A DNA stretch of 64,000 nt from UBA6663 sp044226485 (GCA_044226485.1 JBGAGY010000021.1:3358-67357), one strand, 5' to 3'; numbered from the stretch's first letter, positions 33,875 to 42,853 are shown. Made by a program: numbers and translations. The notes: a model not told the origin generated them from the sequence alone.

Positions 33875-34879
33875 ATGGATTATCGAAAACTGGGTCGATC
33901 GGGCGTGCTGGTCTCGCCGCTGTGCCTGGGCACCATGAACTTCGGCGGGCCGACGAGCGAGGCCGATTCGTTCGCGATCATGCGAAAGGCCGTCGATGGC
34001 GGGATCAACTTCTTCGACACCGCCAACGTCTACAACCAGGGCGAAAGCGAACGGATCACGGGCAAGTTTCTGAACGACAGCAACCTGCGCGATCAGATCG
34101 TGCTGGCCACCAAGGTGTTCAGTCGCGTGGGCGAACTGCCGAACGCAGCCGGCGGGACGCGCTATCACATCGTCAAGGCCTGTGAGGATTCGCTGCGCCG
34201 GTTGGGGACCGACCGCATCGATCTGTATCAACTGCATCGTCCGCCGCTGACGCATCCGCAGGACGAGACCCTGCGCGCCTTCGATGACCTGATCCGCGCC
34301 GGCAAGGTGCTCTATGTCGGCGCATCGACGCACCCGGCCTGGATGGTGATGGAGGCGCTGGCGCTGAGCGAGCGCTATGGCCTGAACCGCTACATCAGCG
34401 AGCAGCCGCCGTACAACCTGCTCGATCGCCGCGTCGAAAACGAGTTGGTGCCGCTGGCGCAGAAGTACGATCTCGCGATCCTGCCGTGGTCGCCGCTGGC
34501 CATGGGGGTATTGGCCGGGCGCTATCCGCAGACCACTGACTTTCCGGAGGGTTCGCGCGCTCAGCGCTGGAACAACGACATGGTCAAGGCGCGCATCACG
34601 TCGCGCGGGGTCGAAGTGGGAAAGGCCGTCGCCAGCATGGCTCAGGAGCGCGGCCTGACGGCCTCGCAGCTGGGCCTGCTTTGGGTAAAGGATCAGCCGG
34701 CCGTCACCGCCCCGATCGTCGGGCCTCGGACGCTGGCGCATCTGGAAGACGCGCTCGGCATCCTCGATCGCAAACTCGACGACGCCGACCGACCGCTCTT
34801 CGACGCCCTGGTGCACCCCGGCAACGCCGTCGCCGACTTCCATAACTCCAATGACTGGATGAAGGCTCGAATCGTCTGA
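33875..34879 (+). CDS. Aldo/keto reductase 3 of 3
   Basis: This 334-residue aldo/keto reductase is more distant from the first two: NFFDTANVYNQGESE, VLATKVFSRVG, YQLHRPPLTHP and IVGPRTLAHLEDA. The N-terminal MDYRKLGRSGVLVSPLCLGT is typical of the YajO/YghZ-like group. GAAAGGTGG precedes the ATG. It ends the plus-strand cluster and is followed by a strong terminator. Confidence 0.93.
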   Translation: MDYRKLGRSGVLVSPLCLGTMNFGGPTSEADSFAIMRKAVDGGINFFDTANVYNQGESERITGKFLNDSNLRDQIVLATKVFSRVGELPNAAGGTRYHIVKACEDSLRRLGTDRIDLYQLHRPPLTHPQDETLRAFDDLIRAGKVLYVGASTHPAWMVMEALALSERYGLNRYISEQPPYNLLDRRVENELVPLAQKYDLAILPWSPLAMGVLAGRYPQTTDFPEGSRAQRWNNDMVKARITSRGVEVGKAVASMAQERGLTASQLGLLWVKDQPAVTAPIVGPRTLAHLEDALGILDRKLDDADRPLFDALVHPGNAVADFHNSNDWMKARIV

Positions 34880-34903
34880 GTCCAACCTGCGCCGCTTCGA
34901 ACG

Positions 34904-34940
34904 CCGCCTCACAGACGATCTGTGGGGCGGTCGTTTTTTT
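34904..34940 (+). terminator. Intrinsic terminator after the reductase cluster
   Basis: The 11-bp stem CCGCCTCACAG/CTGTGGGGCGG (one G-T wobble) with a 5-nt loop is followed by TCG and a run of eight T. Confidence 0.85.
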
Positions 34941-34949
34941 TCACTACCT

Positions 34950-35504
34950 CGAGGCCTTGATCTGATCGGATTTTTTTTGCCACGCAGCCAAAATACGTGA
35001 TTGATTCGGGCGATCGGTCTCGTACACAACCGGCCAATCGTGGACAAGTTGCCCGGCATTTCATGAAGAGATCTCGCGGCCTGTATGGTCGGCCCGATCG
35101 TGCTTCATGGCATCCTGGCGACCTTTGCGCCCTGTCCGTACCGGGATCAGACGTTCGTGACCGTCGGGCACGCCGGACATGAGCATCATGCGGCAGCGAA
35201 TGCCGCCGCCGCTGGCATGATCCCGCTCAACGCGCCAGCCTGCCCTACCAGCGGTCTCGTCATGGTGAATGTGGTGGTTGCGCCGGCCCAAACAGGGCCT
35301 GGGGATCCCGTCGGTCGCGCGCGACGCCCGGGCGCCGAAGTGGGCGGTGACGGTTTTCGTCGCGCCAGCGGTCTTCTTACCGCTGGTGGGCCTATCGCTG
35401 CTTGCCGGCCGCGGCATGGCGAGCCTCAGCCGGCTCATGCGGCCCAGGCGCGTGAGATCGCCGACGCCGGATCGAGGCTCAGACGATCGATGTCAGCGAG
35501 CCGC
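34950..35504. other. Stretch without recognisable gene
   Basis: Several overlapping ORFs exist on both strands but none has a recognisable domain, a good ribosome-binding site or clean codon use. One plus-strand frame has a short hydrophobic segment (VTVFVAPAVFLPLVGLSLLA). It may be degenerate DNA at the left edge of the accessory island. Confidence 0.5.
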
Positions 35505-36419
35505 TCAACCTGCCGGCTTCGTGATGATCAGGCCGATCGAGGTGGCCTCGTAGCCGAACAGGTACAGACGCAGATGGACGTTCTGGCCATACGGCGGAGC
35601 TTCGACGCGTCTGTCGGCCCAACCCTGGCCGAGCGTGTAATCGACGTCGATGGCGTAGCCCATCTTCGAGAGATCGTGCGCGATCCTGCGGATGTCGCGC
35701 TCGCGAAAGATCACGCTTGGCCCTCGGGATATCGTGGCCGAGTTTGACTGCAGGTTGTACTCGGTCGTATGGACGGCGACGCCGCCCGGCTTGAGGAACT
35801 TCAGAGAATCGTGGATGAACTTCTCGCCCAGCTCCAGACTTCCCAGATGTTCGAGGGAGCAGGAGGACCAAACGAAGTCGTAAGTGCCAAGGTCGTCTGG
35901 GATGCTGCGCATGTCGACGTATCGAAAACTCACGCGTCGGCCGAAATCATCGGGCGGGCAGAGGCCGCGCAGGTTGAGTTGATCGAGCGAGTCGGCGTGC
36001 TGACCGGTCTTGATCCATTCGCTCTTCGCGGCTTCCTCATGGGCCAGGTCGGTCGCGAGGATGGTGCAGCCCATATTGGCAAAACAGGCGCTCAGAGGTT
36101 CCTGGCCCACCGCGAAACCCAGACCGGAGCGCCCAGGCCGAAGCATGTCGCGCTCATGCAGGGCCTGGGTGATGAAGGCGAACTCCCAGACTTTGCGATG
36201 CAGAATTCCCGAGCGCTCCTTGAGGACCGCCGCCCACTCCTGAAACGTGGCGCTTTCAAGCTGAGCCTGCGAGCAAATGGCTGAACGGAGCATGCCCTTC
36301 GGCGTCTTGTAGGACGGCAAAGGAGCCATGGGCGTGTCGTCATGGCGGCGGCCGGCGATCAACGCACGTATCCGCCATCGCCAATGGGAAGCTCGGGTCT
36401 TCCAGTACATCAAGGACAT
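35505..36419 (-). CDS. Class I SAM-dependent methyltransferase-like protein
   Basis: This protein of about 304 residues has a family-type opening (LRSAICSQAQLESATFQEW, HRKVWEFAFITQALHERDML), a SAM-site-like GLGFAVGQEPLSACFANMGC followed by ILATDL, then SSCSLEHLGSLELGEKFIHD and LKFLKPGGVAVHTTEYN. Related proteins occur in sugar or surface-polysaccharide clusters. The substrate is unknown. The start is uncertain. ATG 36419 and ATG 36410 both fit the family start, neither has a Shine-Dalgarno, and the ORF continues to 36617 with an implausible Cys/Pro-rich leader. It is the first gene of the accessory island. Confidence 0.72.
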   Translation of the reverse strand: MSLMYWKTRASHWRWRIRALIAGRRHDDTPMAPLPSYKTPKGMLRSAICSQAQLESATFQEWAAVLKERSGILHRKVWEFAFITQALHERDMLRPGRSGLGFAVGQEPLSACFANMGCTILATDLAHEEAAKSEWIKTGQHADSLDQLNLRGLCPPDDFGRRVSFRYVDMRSIPDDLGTYDFVWSSCSLEHLGSLELGEKFIHDSLKFLKPGGVAVHTTEYNLQSNSATISRGPSVIFRERDIRRIAHDLSKMGYAIDVDYTLGQGWADRRVEAPPYGQNVHLRLYLFGYEATSIGLIITKPAG

Positions 36420-36609
36420 GGCTGGGGTCACATCGATTCCCAAACGATCGGCCACCGATGGCCGACAGCATACCGGCAATCTCCAGACCAGTCCAGGTCC
36501 ACCGCCCCACATGCATGAACAAGGCCGGCCGGGCATCGCGTGAGATCTATGGCCGGCCGGCGTGTGATGTCGAGGCGCTGTAGACGAACAACATAGTTCA
36601 AAACCAACA

Positions 36610-36760
36610 CATTGCATTTTCCAGCCAGAATGTGAACAAAGCTGCGGTTGGAAAGCTCAGGAATCCCTGCTATCGGCGGCTCTAGAGATAGGCTCTGAAA
36701 GCAGCGATTACGTCGGCCAAGAAACACAGTTTCGGTTTGCAATAGTACCGGTCTGTGCAC
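36610..36760. repeat. Island intergenic repeat, copy R1
   Basis: This non-coding segment of about 150 bp upstream of the NACHT gene aligns by eye with R2 (39989-40145) and R3 (40429-40588). It shares GCATTTTCCAGCC-like and AAAGCTGCGGTTGGAAA-like blocks, GGCTCT, and a final CGGTCTGTGCAC. In-frame stops on both strands argue against coding. Its function is unknown. Confidence 0.6.
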
Positions 36761-36870
36761 AAACAACAACGCATTTTCTGAACTAGCAGCTCTCAATCCG
36801 GGGTTTGTCGAGATAATCGTCCAGTATTCTTCGGTTTGGCTCTTCCTCAAGATGTTTGCGGATGAGGCTG

Positions 36871-36876
36871 TATACT
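36871..36876 (+). promoter_or_regulatory. -10 box 8 nt before the NACHT gene start
   Basis: TATACT is followed by CCCTAAGC and the ATG at 36885. No -35 is clear. It suggests a leaderless transcript and supports this start over the ATG at 36852. Confidence 0.4.
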
Positions 36877-36884
36877 CCCTAAGC

Positions 36885-39878
36885 ATGAGGCTGGCTCGCT
36901 CCATACTTTTGACCGTTCTAACCGTCTCACTAACTTTGTTCGTCCTGGCGCCGACACTCGCCCAGACGGATACGCCTGCGCCGCCGAGCGAAACGCCACC
37001 TGCCGGGACCGTCACCCCGACATCGGCTACACCGTTTTCCACACCTGCTCCGACTCCGCCCCTCAAAGCAGAGGGCAACTGTTTCGTGTATGGCCCGGCT
37101 TCGCCCGAATGCCGGGGCTCGATCTGGCAGCTCTGGGGTTGGGGGGCTGCCGCACTGGCTCTATTGGCCATAGGTGTCGTGGCCGTCGCCAGCGCGTACC
37201 TGAAGGGGCGCGTCATCGAACCGCTCGAAGACCTCGGTCGGAAACACGCCGGCGCCAAACCAAACGCCACACCCGAGTCACCCTTTGATCGTGCCACACG
37301 CGAATACCTGGAGGCGGTGTTTGAGGACTTCCAGCAGTTGAAGTTCAGGGGAGTCAAAACACGCGCGCGGGACTTGCAGGCTCCGCCCCTCCAACAAGCT
37401 TATGTGTCACTGGAGGTCACAGACACCGGAACGCCGGACCATAGCCTTCCGGCCTCGGCGTCGGATGAAGACGAGAGTCGCCACTTTATCAACCGCCTCA
37501 TACACCGGGCACGACACCTCGGATCGACTCCCCTTGCGGAGATCCTAAAGGAGTCCCGAAAACTTGCCATCATAGGCGCAGCCGGATCCGGCAAGAGCAC
37601 CCTGCTTCAGTGGGCCGGCCTGGCCGCAGCCTCCCACGCTCTTGGACGAGATCTGACGACCGACCAACAGGAGATCGCTGCTTCTCTAGATAAGGCACGC
37701 TTGCCTGTGCTTATTCCACTAAGGGACTTCAACCAGCATTGCCGAGAACAACGCCTGCCGCGCACGCACCATCAGTTGTTGGATTACATGGCCGTCTATG
37801 TGAAAGAACGACACCATCTTGTGGTCCCACCCGGCTTCTTTGACCGGCACTTGGAATCTGGCTGCCTGCTCATGTTCGACGGCGTCGATGAAGTCCCTGG
37901 CCCAGAGAGGCAGGCAGTCCGTGAAGCAATCGACGGCATCGTTCGCGCCCATTCCAGGGAGGCCAACACCTTCCTTCTAGCTTCCCGTTCAACCGCCTAT
38001 GTGGATGAGGCTATAGCGCACGGCTTTTTGATCTGTAATGTCCAGCCGTTGGACGAAGACGCACGCAACCAACTGATCCTCGGGTGGTATCGAGCGAATT
38101 TCGAGCCTGCTGAAGCTGAGCGTCAGGCCGAACAATTGAAAGAGGCGATTGTCAGAAGCGACACACGGGTTCAGGGATTGGCCGTCACCCCCCTAATGGT
38201 TACGATCTTCGCCATCTTGCACTTCGACGACCGCGAACTTCCAAGACAGCGAGCCGAGTTCTATGAACGCGCGATCGAGGTCTTGTTGACCGAAAAGTAC
38301 AAGGAGGGCGATGCCGCGCGCGACTTGCGAGTGGATTGGACCATTCGTCGGGATTGCCTTGCGCTCATTGCTTATACGATCCACTCATTGGGCGTCGAGA
38401 GTTTACTGGAGGATGATCTTCTGCAACAGGAGGCAATCTGGCGAGCATTCGGGCCCCAAAAGGGTGCCGGTCAAAGTGCGGCTCGCACCTTTCTTGAGAG
38501 CGTCGCACGACGTGGCGGTTTGCTCGAAGAGAACGAAGGTCGTTACGGGTTCTTCACTCATAGAACCTTCCAAGAGTATTTGGCCGCCCGCCACTTAGCC
38601 GAGGAACTTGGCAGCCAATGGGATGTCATTCTTGGTGAACACTTCCCTGACGATCAATGGGAGGAAGTCATTCGCCTTGCTGCCGGATATCTCGCGATAG
38701 CTGGGAAGGATCGGGCCAACGACTTCGTGCGTCGTGTTGCTGGTCAGGGAATGTCTGTGGAGGAACAGGCGCGATCTCATTCGCTTGCCTGCTTTGCATT
38801 GTCCGATTTGCCGGCAGACCGTGTACTTTCCGAAACACGAAACGCCGTCACAGTCAAGGCGCAGGATATGCTATTCGCCGACCCGCCCATCGTGGCAGTT
38901 CCGGGTCGTCATTGGCTTGGATTGGCGTTGGGTGCCGCAGGCGATCCACGATTCACACCCAATCCAGATGGTTTCATTGTACCTACTATGGTGTCGATCC
39001 CCGGCGGAACTGCATGGATAGGTACGAGCGCTGAGGACGAACAAGCGCTCACCACAGCGGAAACGTCCGTCATTGAAGCCGAACAGCCCGCCCATCCAGT
39101 TTATCTGTCCCGTTTCGAGATTGGCCGATTCCCGGTGACTAATGCCGAATACCGCTGTTTCGTTCGTGCCGGCGGGTACAGCAACATCGCGTGGTGGAGT
39201 CAGGCAGGATGGTCTTGGAGGATAGGGGACAACGTTCCGTTTTTCTCTGTAACCCAGTCTGGGCAAACGCAGCAATTAGTAGCCGAGGTTTTGTCAGAGC
39301 GTCCCCTCGCTCTCCGCGAACAGCCAGCCTATTGGCTCAACCCCACCCTGAACGCCGACAACCTGCCCGTCACTGGCATCACATGGTTTGAGGCGGAAGC
39401 CTATTGCTGCTGGCTCACTCACGTTACGGGTCAACTCTTCCGCCTTCCTCGAGAAGCCGAATGGGAATGTGTAGCCCGTGGCCCCAACGCCGCTCTTTGG
39501 CCCTGGGGAAATACCTGGAGCAGCGGATGCTGCAATCACATGCAGACCGCACTCCACGCTCCCTCAACTGTTGGCATCTTCCCTCCGGGTGCGGCGCTTT
39601 GGCCAGACGGCGCTGTAGAAGACATGATCGGCAACGTATGGGAGTATTGCACTGATTGGTTTGATCCAAATTGGTATCGCACCAAAGATGCTCTTCGACC
39701 CAATTGCGCAGGCCCCGCCTCGGGTTTCGCCCACGTAGCGCGTGGAGGATCGCACTACAATCCTAGGTGGATGTGTCGAGCCTCTTTCCGGGACCAAGTG
39801 CTTTCCTTCCATTCGAGCGATCACCACGGTTTCAGGATAGTTCGCGTTCTTGAGGCTTCAAGTGACATCACATCCTAA
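36885..39878 (+). CDS. Membrane-anchored NACHT NTPase fused to FGE-sulfatase domain
   Basis: This 997-residue protein has an N-terminal signal/anchor (residues 1-29), an external Thr/Pro-rich linker, a second helix near 87-107 (WGWGAAALALLAIGVVAVAS) and a large cytoplasmic part. The NACHT NTPase has Walker A GAAGSGKS at 231-238 and Walker B LLMFDGVDE at about 328-336, followed by winged-helix/helical segments and FFTHRTFQEYLAARHL. The FGE-sulfatase (C-type lectin-like) domain spans about 700-990 (VSIPGGTAWIGTS, NVWEYCTDWFDPNWY, VARGGSHYNPRWMCRASFRD, HHGFRIVRV). NACHT proteins are STAND switches in bacterial defence and signalling, and FGE-type ends often form a ligand-binding surface. ATG 36885 is chosen from the signal peptide and the TATACT box. 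A terminator follows at 36 bp. Confidence 0.88.
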   Translation: MRLARSILLTVLTVSLTLFVLAPTLAQTDTPAPPSETPPAGTVTPTSATPFSTPAPTPPLKAEGNCFVYGPASPECRGSIWQLWGWGAAALALLAIGVVAVASAYLKGRVIEPLEDLGRKHAGAKPNATPESPFDRATREYLEAVFEDFQQLKFRGVKTRARDLQAPPLQQAYVSLEVTDTGTPDHSLPASASDEDESRHFINRLIHRARHLGSTPLAEILKESRKLAIIGAAGSGKSTLLQWAGLAAASHALGRDLTTDQQEIAASLDKARLPVLIPLRDFNQHCREQRLPRTHHQLLDYMAVYVKERHHLVVPPGFFDRHLESGCLLMFDGVDEVPGPERQAVREAIDGIVRAHSREANTFLLASRSTAYVDEAIAHGFLICNVQPLDEDARNQLILGWYRANFEPAEAERQAEQLKEAIVRSDTRVQGLAVTPLMVTIFAILHFDDRELPRQRAEFYERAIEVLLTEKYKEGDAARDLRVDWTIRRDCLALIAYTIHSLGVESLLEDDLLQQEAIWRAFGPQKGAGQSAARTFLESVARRGGLLEENEGRYGFFTHRTFQEYLAARHLAEELGSQWDVILGEHFPDDQWEEVIRLAAGYLAIAGKDRANDFVRRVAGQGMSVEEQARSHSLACFALSDLPADRVLSETRNAVTVKAQDMLFADPPIVAVPGRHWLGLALGAAGDPRFTPNPDGFIVPTMVSIPGGTAWIGTSAEDEQALTTAETSVIEAEQPAHPVYLSRFEIGRFPVTNAEYRCFVRAGGYSNIAWWSQAGWSWRIGDNVPFFSVTQSGQTQQLVAEVLSERPLALREQPAYWLNPTLNADNLPVTGITWFEAEAYCCWLTHVTGQLFRLPREAEWECVARGPNAALWPWGNTWSSGCCNHMQTALHAPSTVGIFPPGAALWPDGAVEDMIGNVWEYCTDWFDPNWYRTKDALRPNCAGPASGFAHVARGGSHYNPRWMCRASFRDQVLSFHSSDHHGFRIVRVLEASSDITS

Positions 39879-39913
39879 ACACATGCGACGTCAATTGCCA
39901 AGCGCTAAATAGG

Positions 39914-39948
39914 CACAAAGCCCAGGGCTTCCCCTGGGCTTTGTGTTT
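39914..39948 (+). terminator. Terminator after the NACHT-FGE gene
   Basis: The 14-bp perfect stem CACAAAGCCCAGGG and its complement with loop CTTC is followed by TTT. A diverged copy of the same hairpin lies 444 bp downstream (40359-40385). Confidence 0.85.
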
Positions 39949-39956
39949 GCGCCACA

Positions 39957-39979
39957 ACAGTGTCGCTGAGCGACACTGT
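39957..39979. repeat. Small perfect hairpin
   Basis: The 10-bp arms ACAGTGTCGC/GCGACACTGT with a 3-nt loop lie between the terminator and repeat R2. Confidence 0.6.
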
Positions 39980-39988
39980 ACCAAACAT

Positions 39989-40145
39989 AATGGCGCATTC
40001 TCCAGCCGAACAGTGGATTGAGCTGTGATGGAAAAGCTAAGGAACATTCGCTTTCTGTGGCTCGAGAGTTGGTCTCTGCAAGCCGGGATCACCTTCGCCA
40101 GGCGATATGGTTGCGGTCCACAAGGTGTCGGTCTGTGCTTGGACA
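39989..40145. repeat. Island intergenic repeat, copy R2
   Basis: This is the second copy of the 150-160-bp non-coding repeat. It shares an exact 16-bp block CTCTGCAAGCCGGGAT with R3 (40074-40089 here) and CGCATTCTCCAGCC and CGGTCTGTGC blocks with R1. Together with the hairpin upstream it forms a unit that is tandemly repeated about 440 bp further on. Confidence 0.65.
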
Positions 40146-40358
40146 GAAAGAACCCTCTGAGTTGACAACCAATGGTCATGCCTCTGTATAGGTGATCGCT
40201 GGACCGCTGACAACTCCACCTCCAGACTTCTACTTTACAAGTGATGAATCTGTGGGCAAGCGGCCGGCTTGTTCCACACTTTCGACCAGCACGATCTTCG
40301 CGCTGATATACGTTGGGTGAAGCATCGGCCTATCGCGGTCGATCGCCAGGCAACGAGA

Positions 40359-40385
40359 CAGTCCAGGGCTTCGCCTGGGCTCTTT
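40359..40385 (+). terminator. Diverged copy of the NACHT-gene terminator
   Basis: The stem AGTCCAGG/CCTGGGCT (one wobble) with a short loop is followed by CTTTTGTG. It is flanked by CACAAC as in the copy at 39914. There is no gene directly upstream, so it is probably part of the duplicated intergenic unit. Confidence 0.55.
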
Positions 40386-40428
40386 TGTGTCACAACTTTC
40401 GAGTGGCAGTATATTTCCAAAGAGGCAC

Positions 40429-40588
40429 AATGCGATTTTAGGCAAAACTGAGGCAAAAGCTGCGGCTGGAAAACTCAGAAATCTCCACCATCCGCGACTC
40501 TGGAGTCAGGCTCTGCAAGCCGGGATAATCGGCGCCAAGTAATGTAGTGTAGTTGCAGTCCACAATAGTAACAGTCCGTGTGCAGACA
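40429..40588. repeat. Island intergenic repeat, copy R3
   Basis: This is the third copy of the repeat, sharing AAAGCTGCGGCTGGAAAA-like sequence with R1 and the exact block CTCTGCAAGCCGGGAT (40511-40526) with R2. From 40589 to 40969 I see no gene, hairpin or repeat that I can support. Confidence 0.65.
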
Positions 40589-40969
40589 GGAGATAACCCA
40601 CTGGACTTGACAACGATCATGCATTTGCCCAACTCACCAATGACCACTGAATACAAAGTCGGACGTGCCGTCAGTCACCTCCACATCGACAACCAGACGC
40701 ATCAGTTCATCAGAGATAGTCGCCCAACGTTTCACTACAGCACGAAATCCGCAACCGCCTGCGTGACAACCCTCTCAGACAACGTGGCCGGCAATGCAGA
40801 CATCGCAATCAGCAAGCTACTCCGGAATACAAGGTGAAAAACCGAACTCCGGCCAATGCAGCTCTGCCTTGCTTGAGGCGAACTTGGGCCAGTGGACCGG
40901 CCGATTAGCCATCGAAACACGGTCGTATCCAGTACGACTCATCGAACAGCCGTTTCACGTTCTGCCTGG

Positions 40970-42853
40970 CTAATAGCGGCCTAATGAGAATAACCTTTCC
41001 TTCATACTCTCAATCTGATATATAACCTCTCTCATATGTTTCTCGAAACCGGCCCGCGAAGCGACAAAGTAATCCTTCTGTAGCTTGACCAGCAAATCGG
41101 ATAGATATTGAGTTGCATCTGCCATAGCCACTTGTGTTTCAGCTATATTGCCCATGTCCAAGTTCCAACGTATCTCCTGAGTAATTGCATTGAAGTTACG
41201 GCTAATCTCACTTACTACTTCAGTTGGTATACCTTCGTTACGAAACAAGATCGGAACACCTTCAATCATATCCACTATTCGGTTGAGATCTTTGTAATCC
41301 CGCCCTGCCTCTTCAAGCCGCCCACGCACTGGTGATCGACGACGACGAATTTCGGAAAGCTGACGCCGTTGTCGAGTCTCGTCCCCGATTTGCACATACG
41401 GTGTTATATCTATGCTGGAGGTTGCCTTTAGGGCATATCTAAACGCGGGATGGATCACAAATACCTGGTCCGCATCCTCCACCGTTCCTGGAGCCTCATA
41501 ATAATAGGCGGTTTTGTGGTTGCGTTCAACGCCGATGAAACCAATTCCGTATAACACATTCAGCACAGCATCTATCGAAAGGGTGGAGATGTATTGAGGA
41601 TATCGATCCTTCAGCAGCGCGGCCGCTCTTCCGAAGATCTCCTCCAAGCGCCTCCGCACTATCACAAAACTCGTATTGCTAAAGAGGATTAATACATCTG
41701 TAAGATACGGATAATTGATCAGATACTCGCCGATGAGATCGTTGAGTTTCCAGCTTGAATAGACATCAAGAGCCTGTTTTATGTGCTTTTGTGTGATTGA
41801 AGAACCCTCATCGCGACGGGCAAGATCAGCGCAAAGGTTGCAGAGCTGAATAAGGTCGCGCGGCCGCATCAAAGTATGAGATACCAAAAACTGCGAGATC
41901 GGTTGCCCGTCGATTAATCTGGGGAAGTATAACGACCACAATTCCTCCTGCGGCATGTCTTTGTGTTCAGTTGAAGCTCTCGCTCGCTCCAGAATCATTT
42001 CAGGAAGCGTTGTGCTCGACCACAAGATGCCTTCCTCATCTCCACGCAACTTGTCTTTGTCGAAGAACTGGAGTTGCTCGTAAATATCACTTCGCAAAAA
42101 CACCACACATCGCACGTTCGCGAATTTCGCATTGACCTCTTTCGCAGCCATAAGCAATCCAGTCGCCATGTGCCCGGATGACAGATCGTCGTTCCATATC
42201 TCGTCGACTTTATCTACGAAGATGTACAGTTTGCGATGACCCAACTCAGAAAGCGTTGCGATTAGTTGCTGTTCGAGGAAGTCAAGCTGACCGCCTAGTT
42301 GAAGACCCATGTTGGGTGCATCTTCTGCAGAAAGCTCCAATGAGTTCCCAAATGCTCCAAAGGTCAGCTTGGCATTGATTCTATTGATAATTCTCCAAAA
42401 CTTCTCATGGAAATTCAGATCATCGACCTCCCGATTGTCGACCAAAAATTGACGCACTTTCTTTACCTCAGCCGGCCATTTCGAATCCGGACCCCACTCT
42501 TCCCGGGCAGCATTAATCAGGAATTTGCATATTTGGGTGAGAAAAACGTAACGCCAAACCAACTTTTTGGATTGCTGCTCGTTGAGCCCCACCAACTCAA
42601 AACGACGGATTTCGTCTGCGGAGATAGAGTCTGGAGTGACAATACATGAAGCAGAATCCCGACTCAACTGCTTATTGAGCATTAGGCAGAGTGCGCTTTT
42701 TCCGGAACCTTTCCGACCAATTACAAGGGTTTTCTGCCCGGACTTTATCTGTTCATATATAGAAGTCCGCAAAAAGCTATCTCTCAGCAGCCCACTGCTG
42801 GTGAAATCTGTTTCCGCGTCATCTTTTCCGAAGTACAGTTTGCCGATATTCAT
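40970..42853 (-). CDS. P-loop ATPase of Sll1717 type
   Basis: This 627-residue protein opens with MNIGKLYFGKDDAETDFTSS and has Walker A GRKGSGKS at residues 46-53. A Walker B-like LYIFVDKVDEIWNDD lies near residue 210, and VRCVVFLRSDIYEQLQFFDK follows. This is the architecture of the Sll1717-type P-loop ATPases, often found in accessory or defence loci. The C-terminal ~150 residues are helical (RRRRSPVRGRLEEAGRDYKD onward) with no recognised effector domain. GAGGA lies about 9 nt before the ATG. Its G+C is lower than flanking core genes, consistent with transfer. The mechanism is unknown. Confidence 0.75.
   Translation of the reverse strand: MNIGKLYFGKDDAETDFTSSGLLRDSFLRTSIYEQIKSGQKTLVIGRKGSGKSALCLMLNKQLSRDSASCIVTPDSISADEIRRFELVGLNEQQSKKLVWRYVFLTQICKFLINAAREEWGPDSKWPAEVKKVRQFLVDNREVDDLNFHEKFWRIINRINAKLTFGAFGNSLELSAEDAPNMGLQLGGQLDFLEQQLIATLSELGHRKLYIFVDKVDEIWNDDLSSGHMATGLLMAAKEVNAKFANVRCVVFLRSDIYEQLQFFDKDKLRGDEEGILWSSTTLPEMILERARASTEHKDMPQEELWSLYFPRLIDGQPISQFLVSHTLMRPRDLIQLCNLCADLARRDEGSSITQKHIKQALDVYSSWKLNDLIGEYLINYPYLTDVLILFSNTSFVIVRRRLEEIFGRAAALLKDRYPQYISTLSIDAVLNVLYGIGFIGVERNHKTAYYYEAPGTVEDADQVFVIHPAFRYALKATSSIDITPYVQIGDETRQRRQLSEIRRRRSPVRGRLEEAGRDYKDLNRIVDMIEGVPILFRNEGIPTEVVSEISRNFNAITQEIRWNLDMGNIAETQVAMADATQYLSDLLVKLQKDYFVASRAGFEKHMREVIYQIESMKERLFSLGRY

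Noticed and set aside
35085..35747. Plus-strand ORF of 220 codons near the island edge
   Set aside because: It overlaps the methyltransferase gene in antisense, has no domain and no ribosome-binding site.
36548..36560. Left end of the Tn7-like element at TGTGATGTCGAGG
   Set aside because: It starts with TGT near the composition change, but the preceding five bases (CGGCG) do not match the CCGCC next to the glmS-side end, and no TnsB-like repeats follow.
36428..37357. Minus-strand ORF of 309 codons across repeat R1 and the start of the NACHT gene
   Set aside because: No recognised domain, Ser/Arg-rich, overlaps a well-supported gene and spans a non-coding repeat.
39879..40969. Possible diversity-generating retroelement template or reverse transcriptase downstream of the NACHT-FGE gene
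   Set aside because: No ORF with reverse-transcriptase motifs and no segment resembling the last 120 bp of the gene with adenine-site differences could be found.
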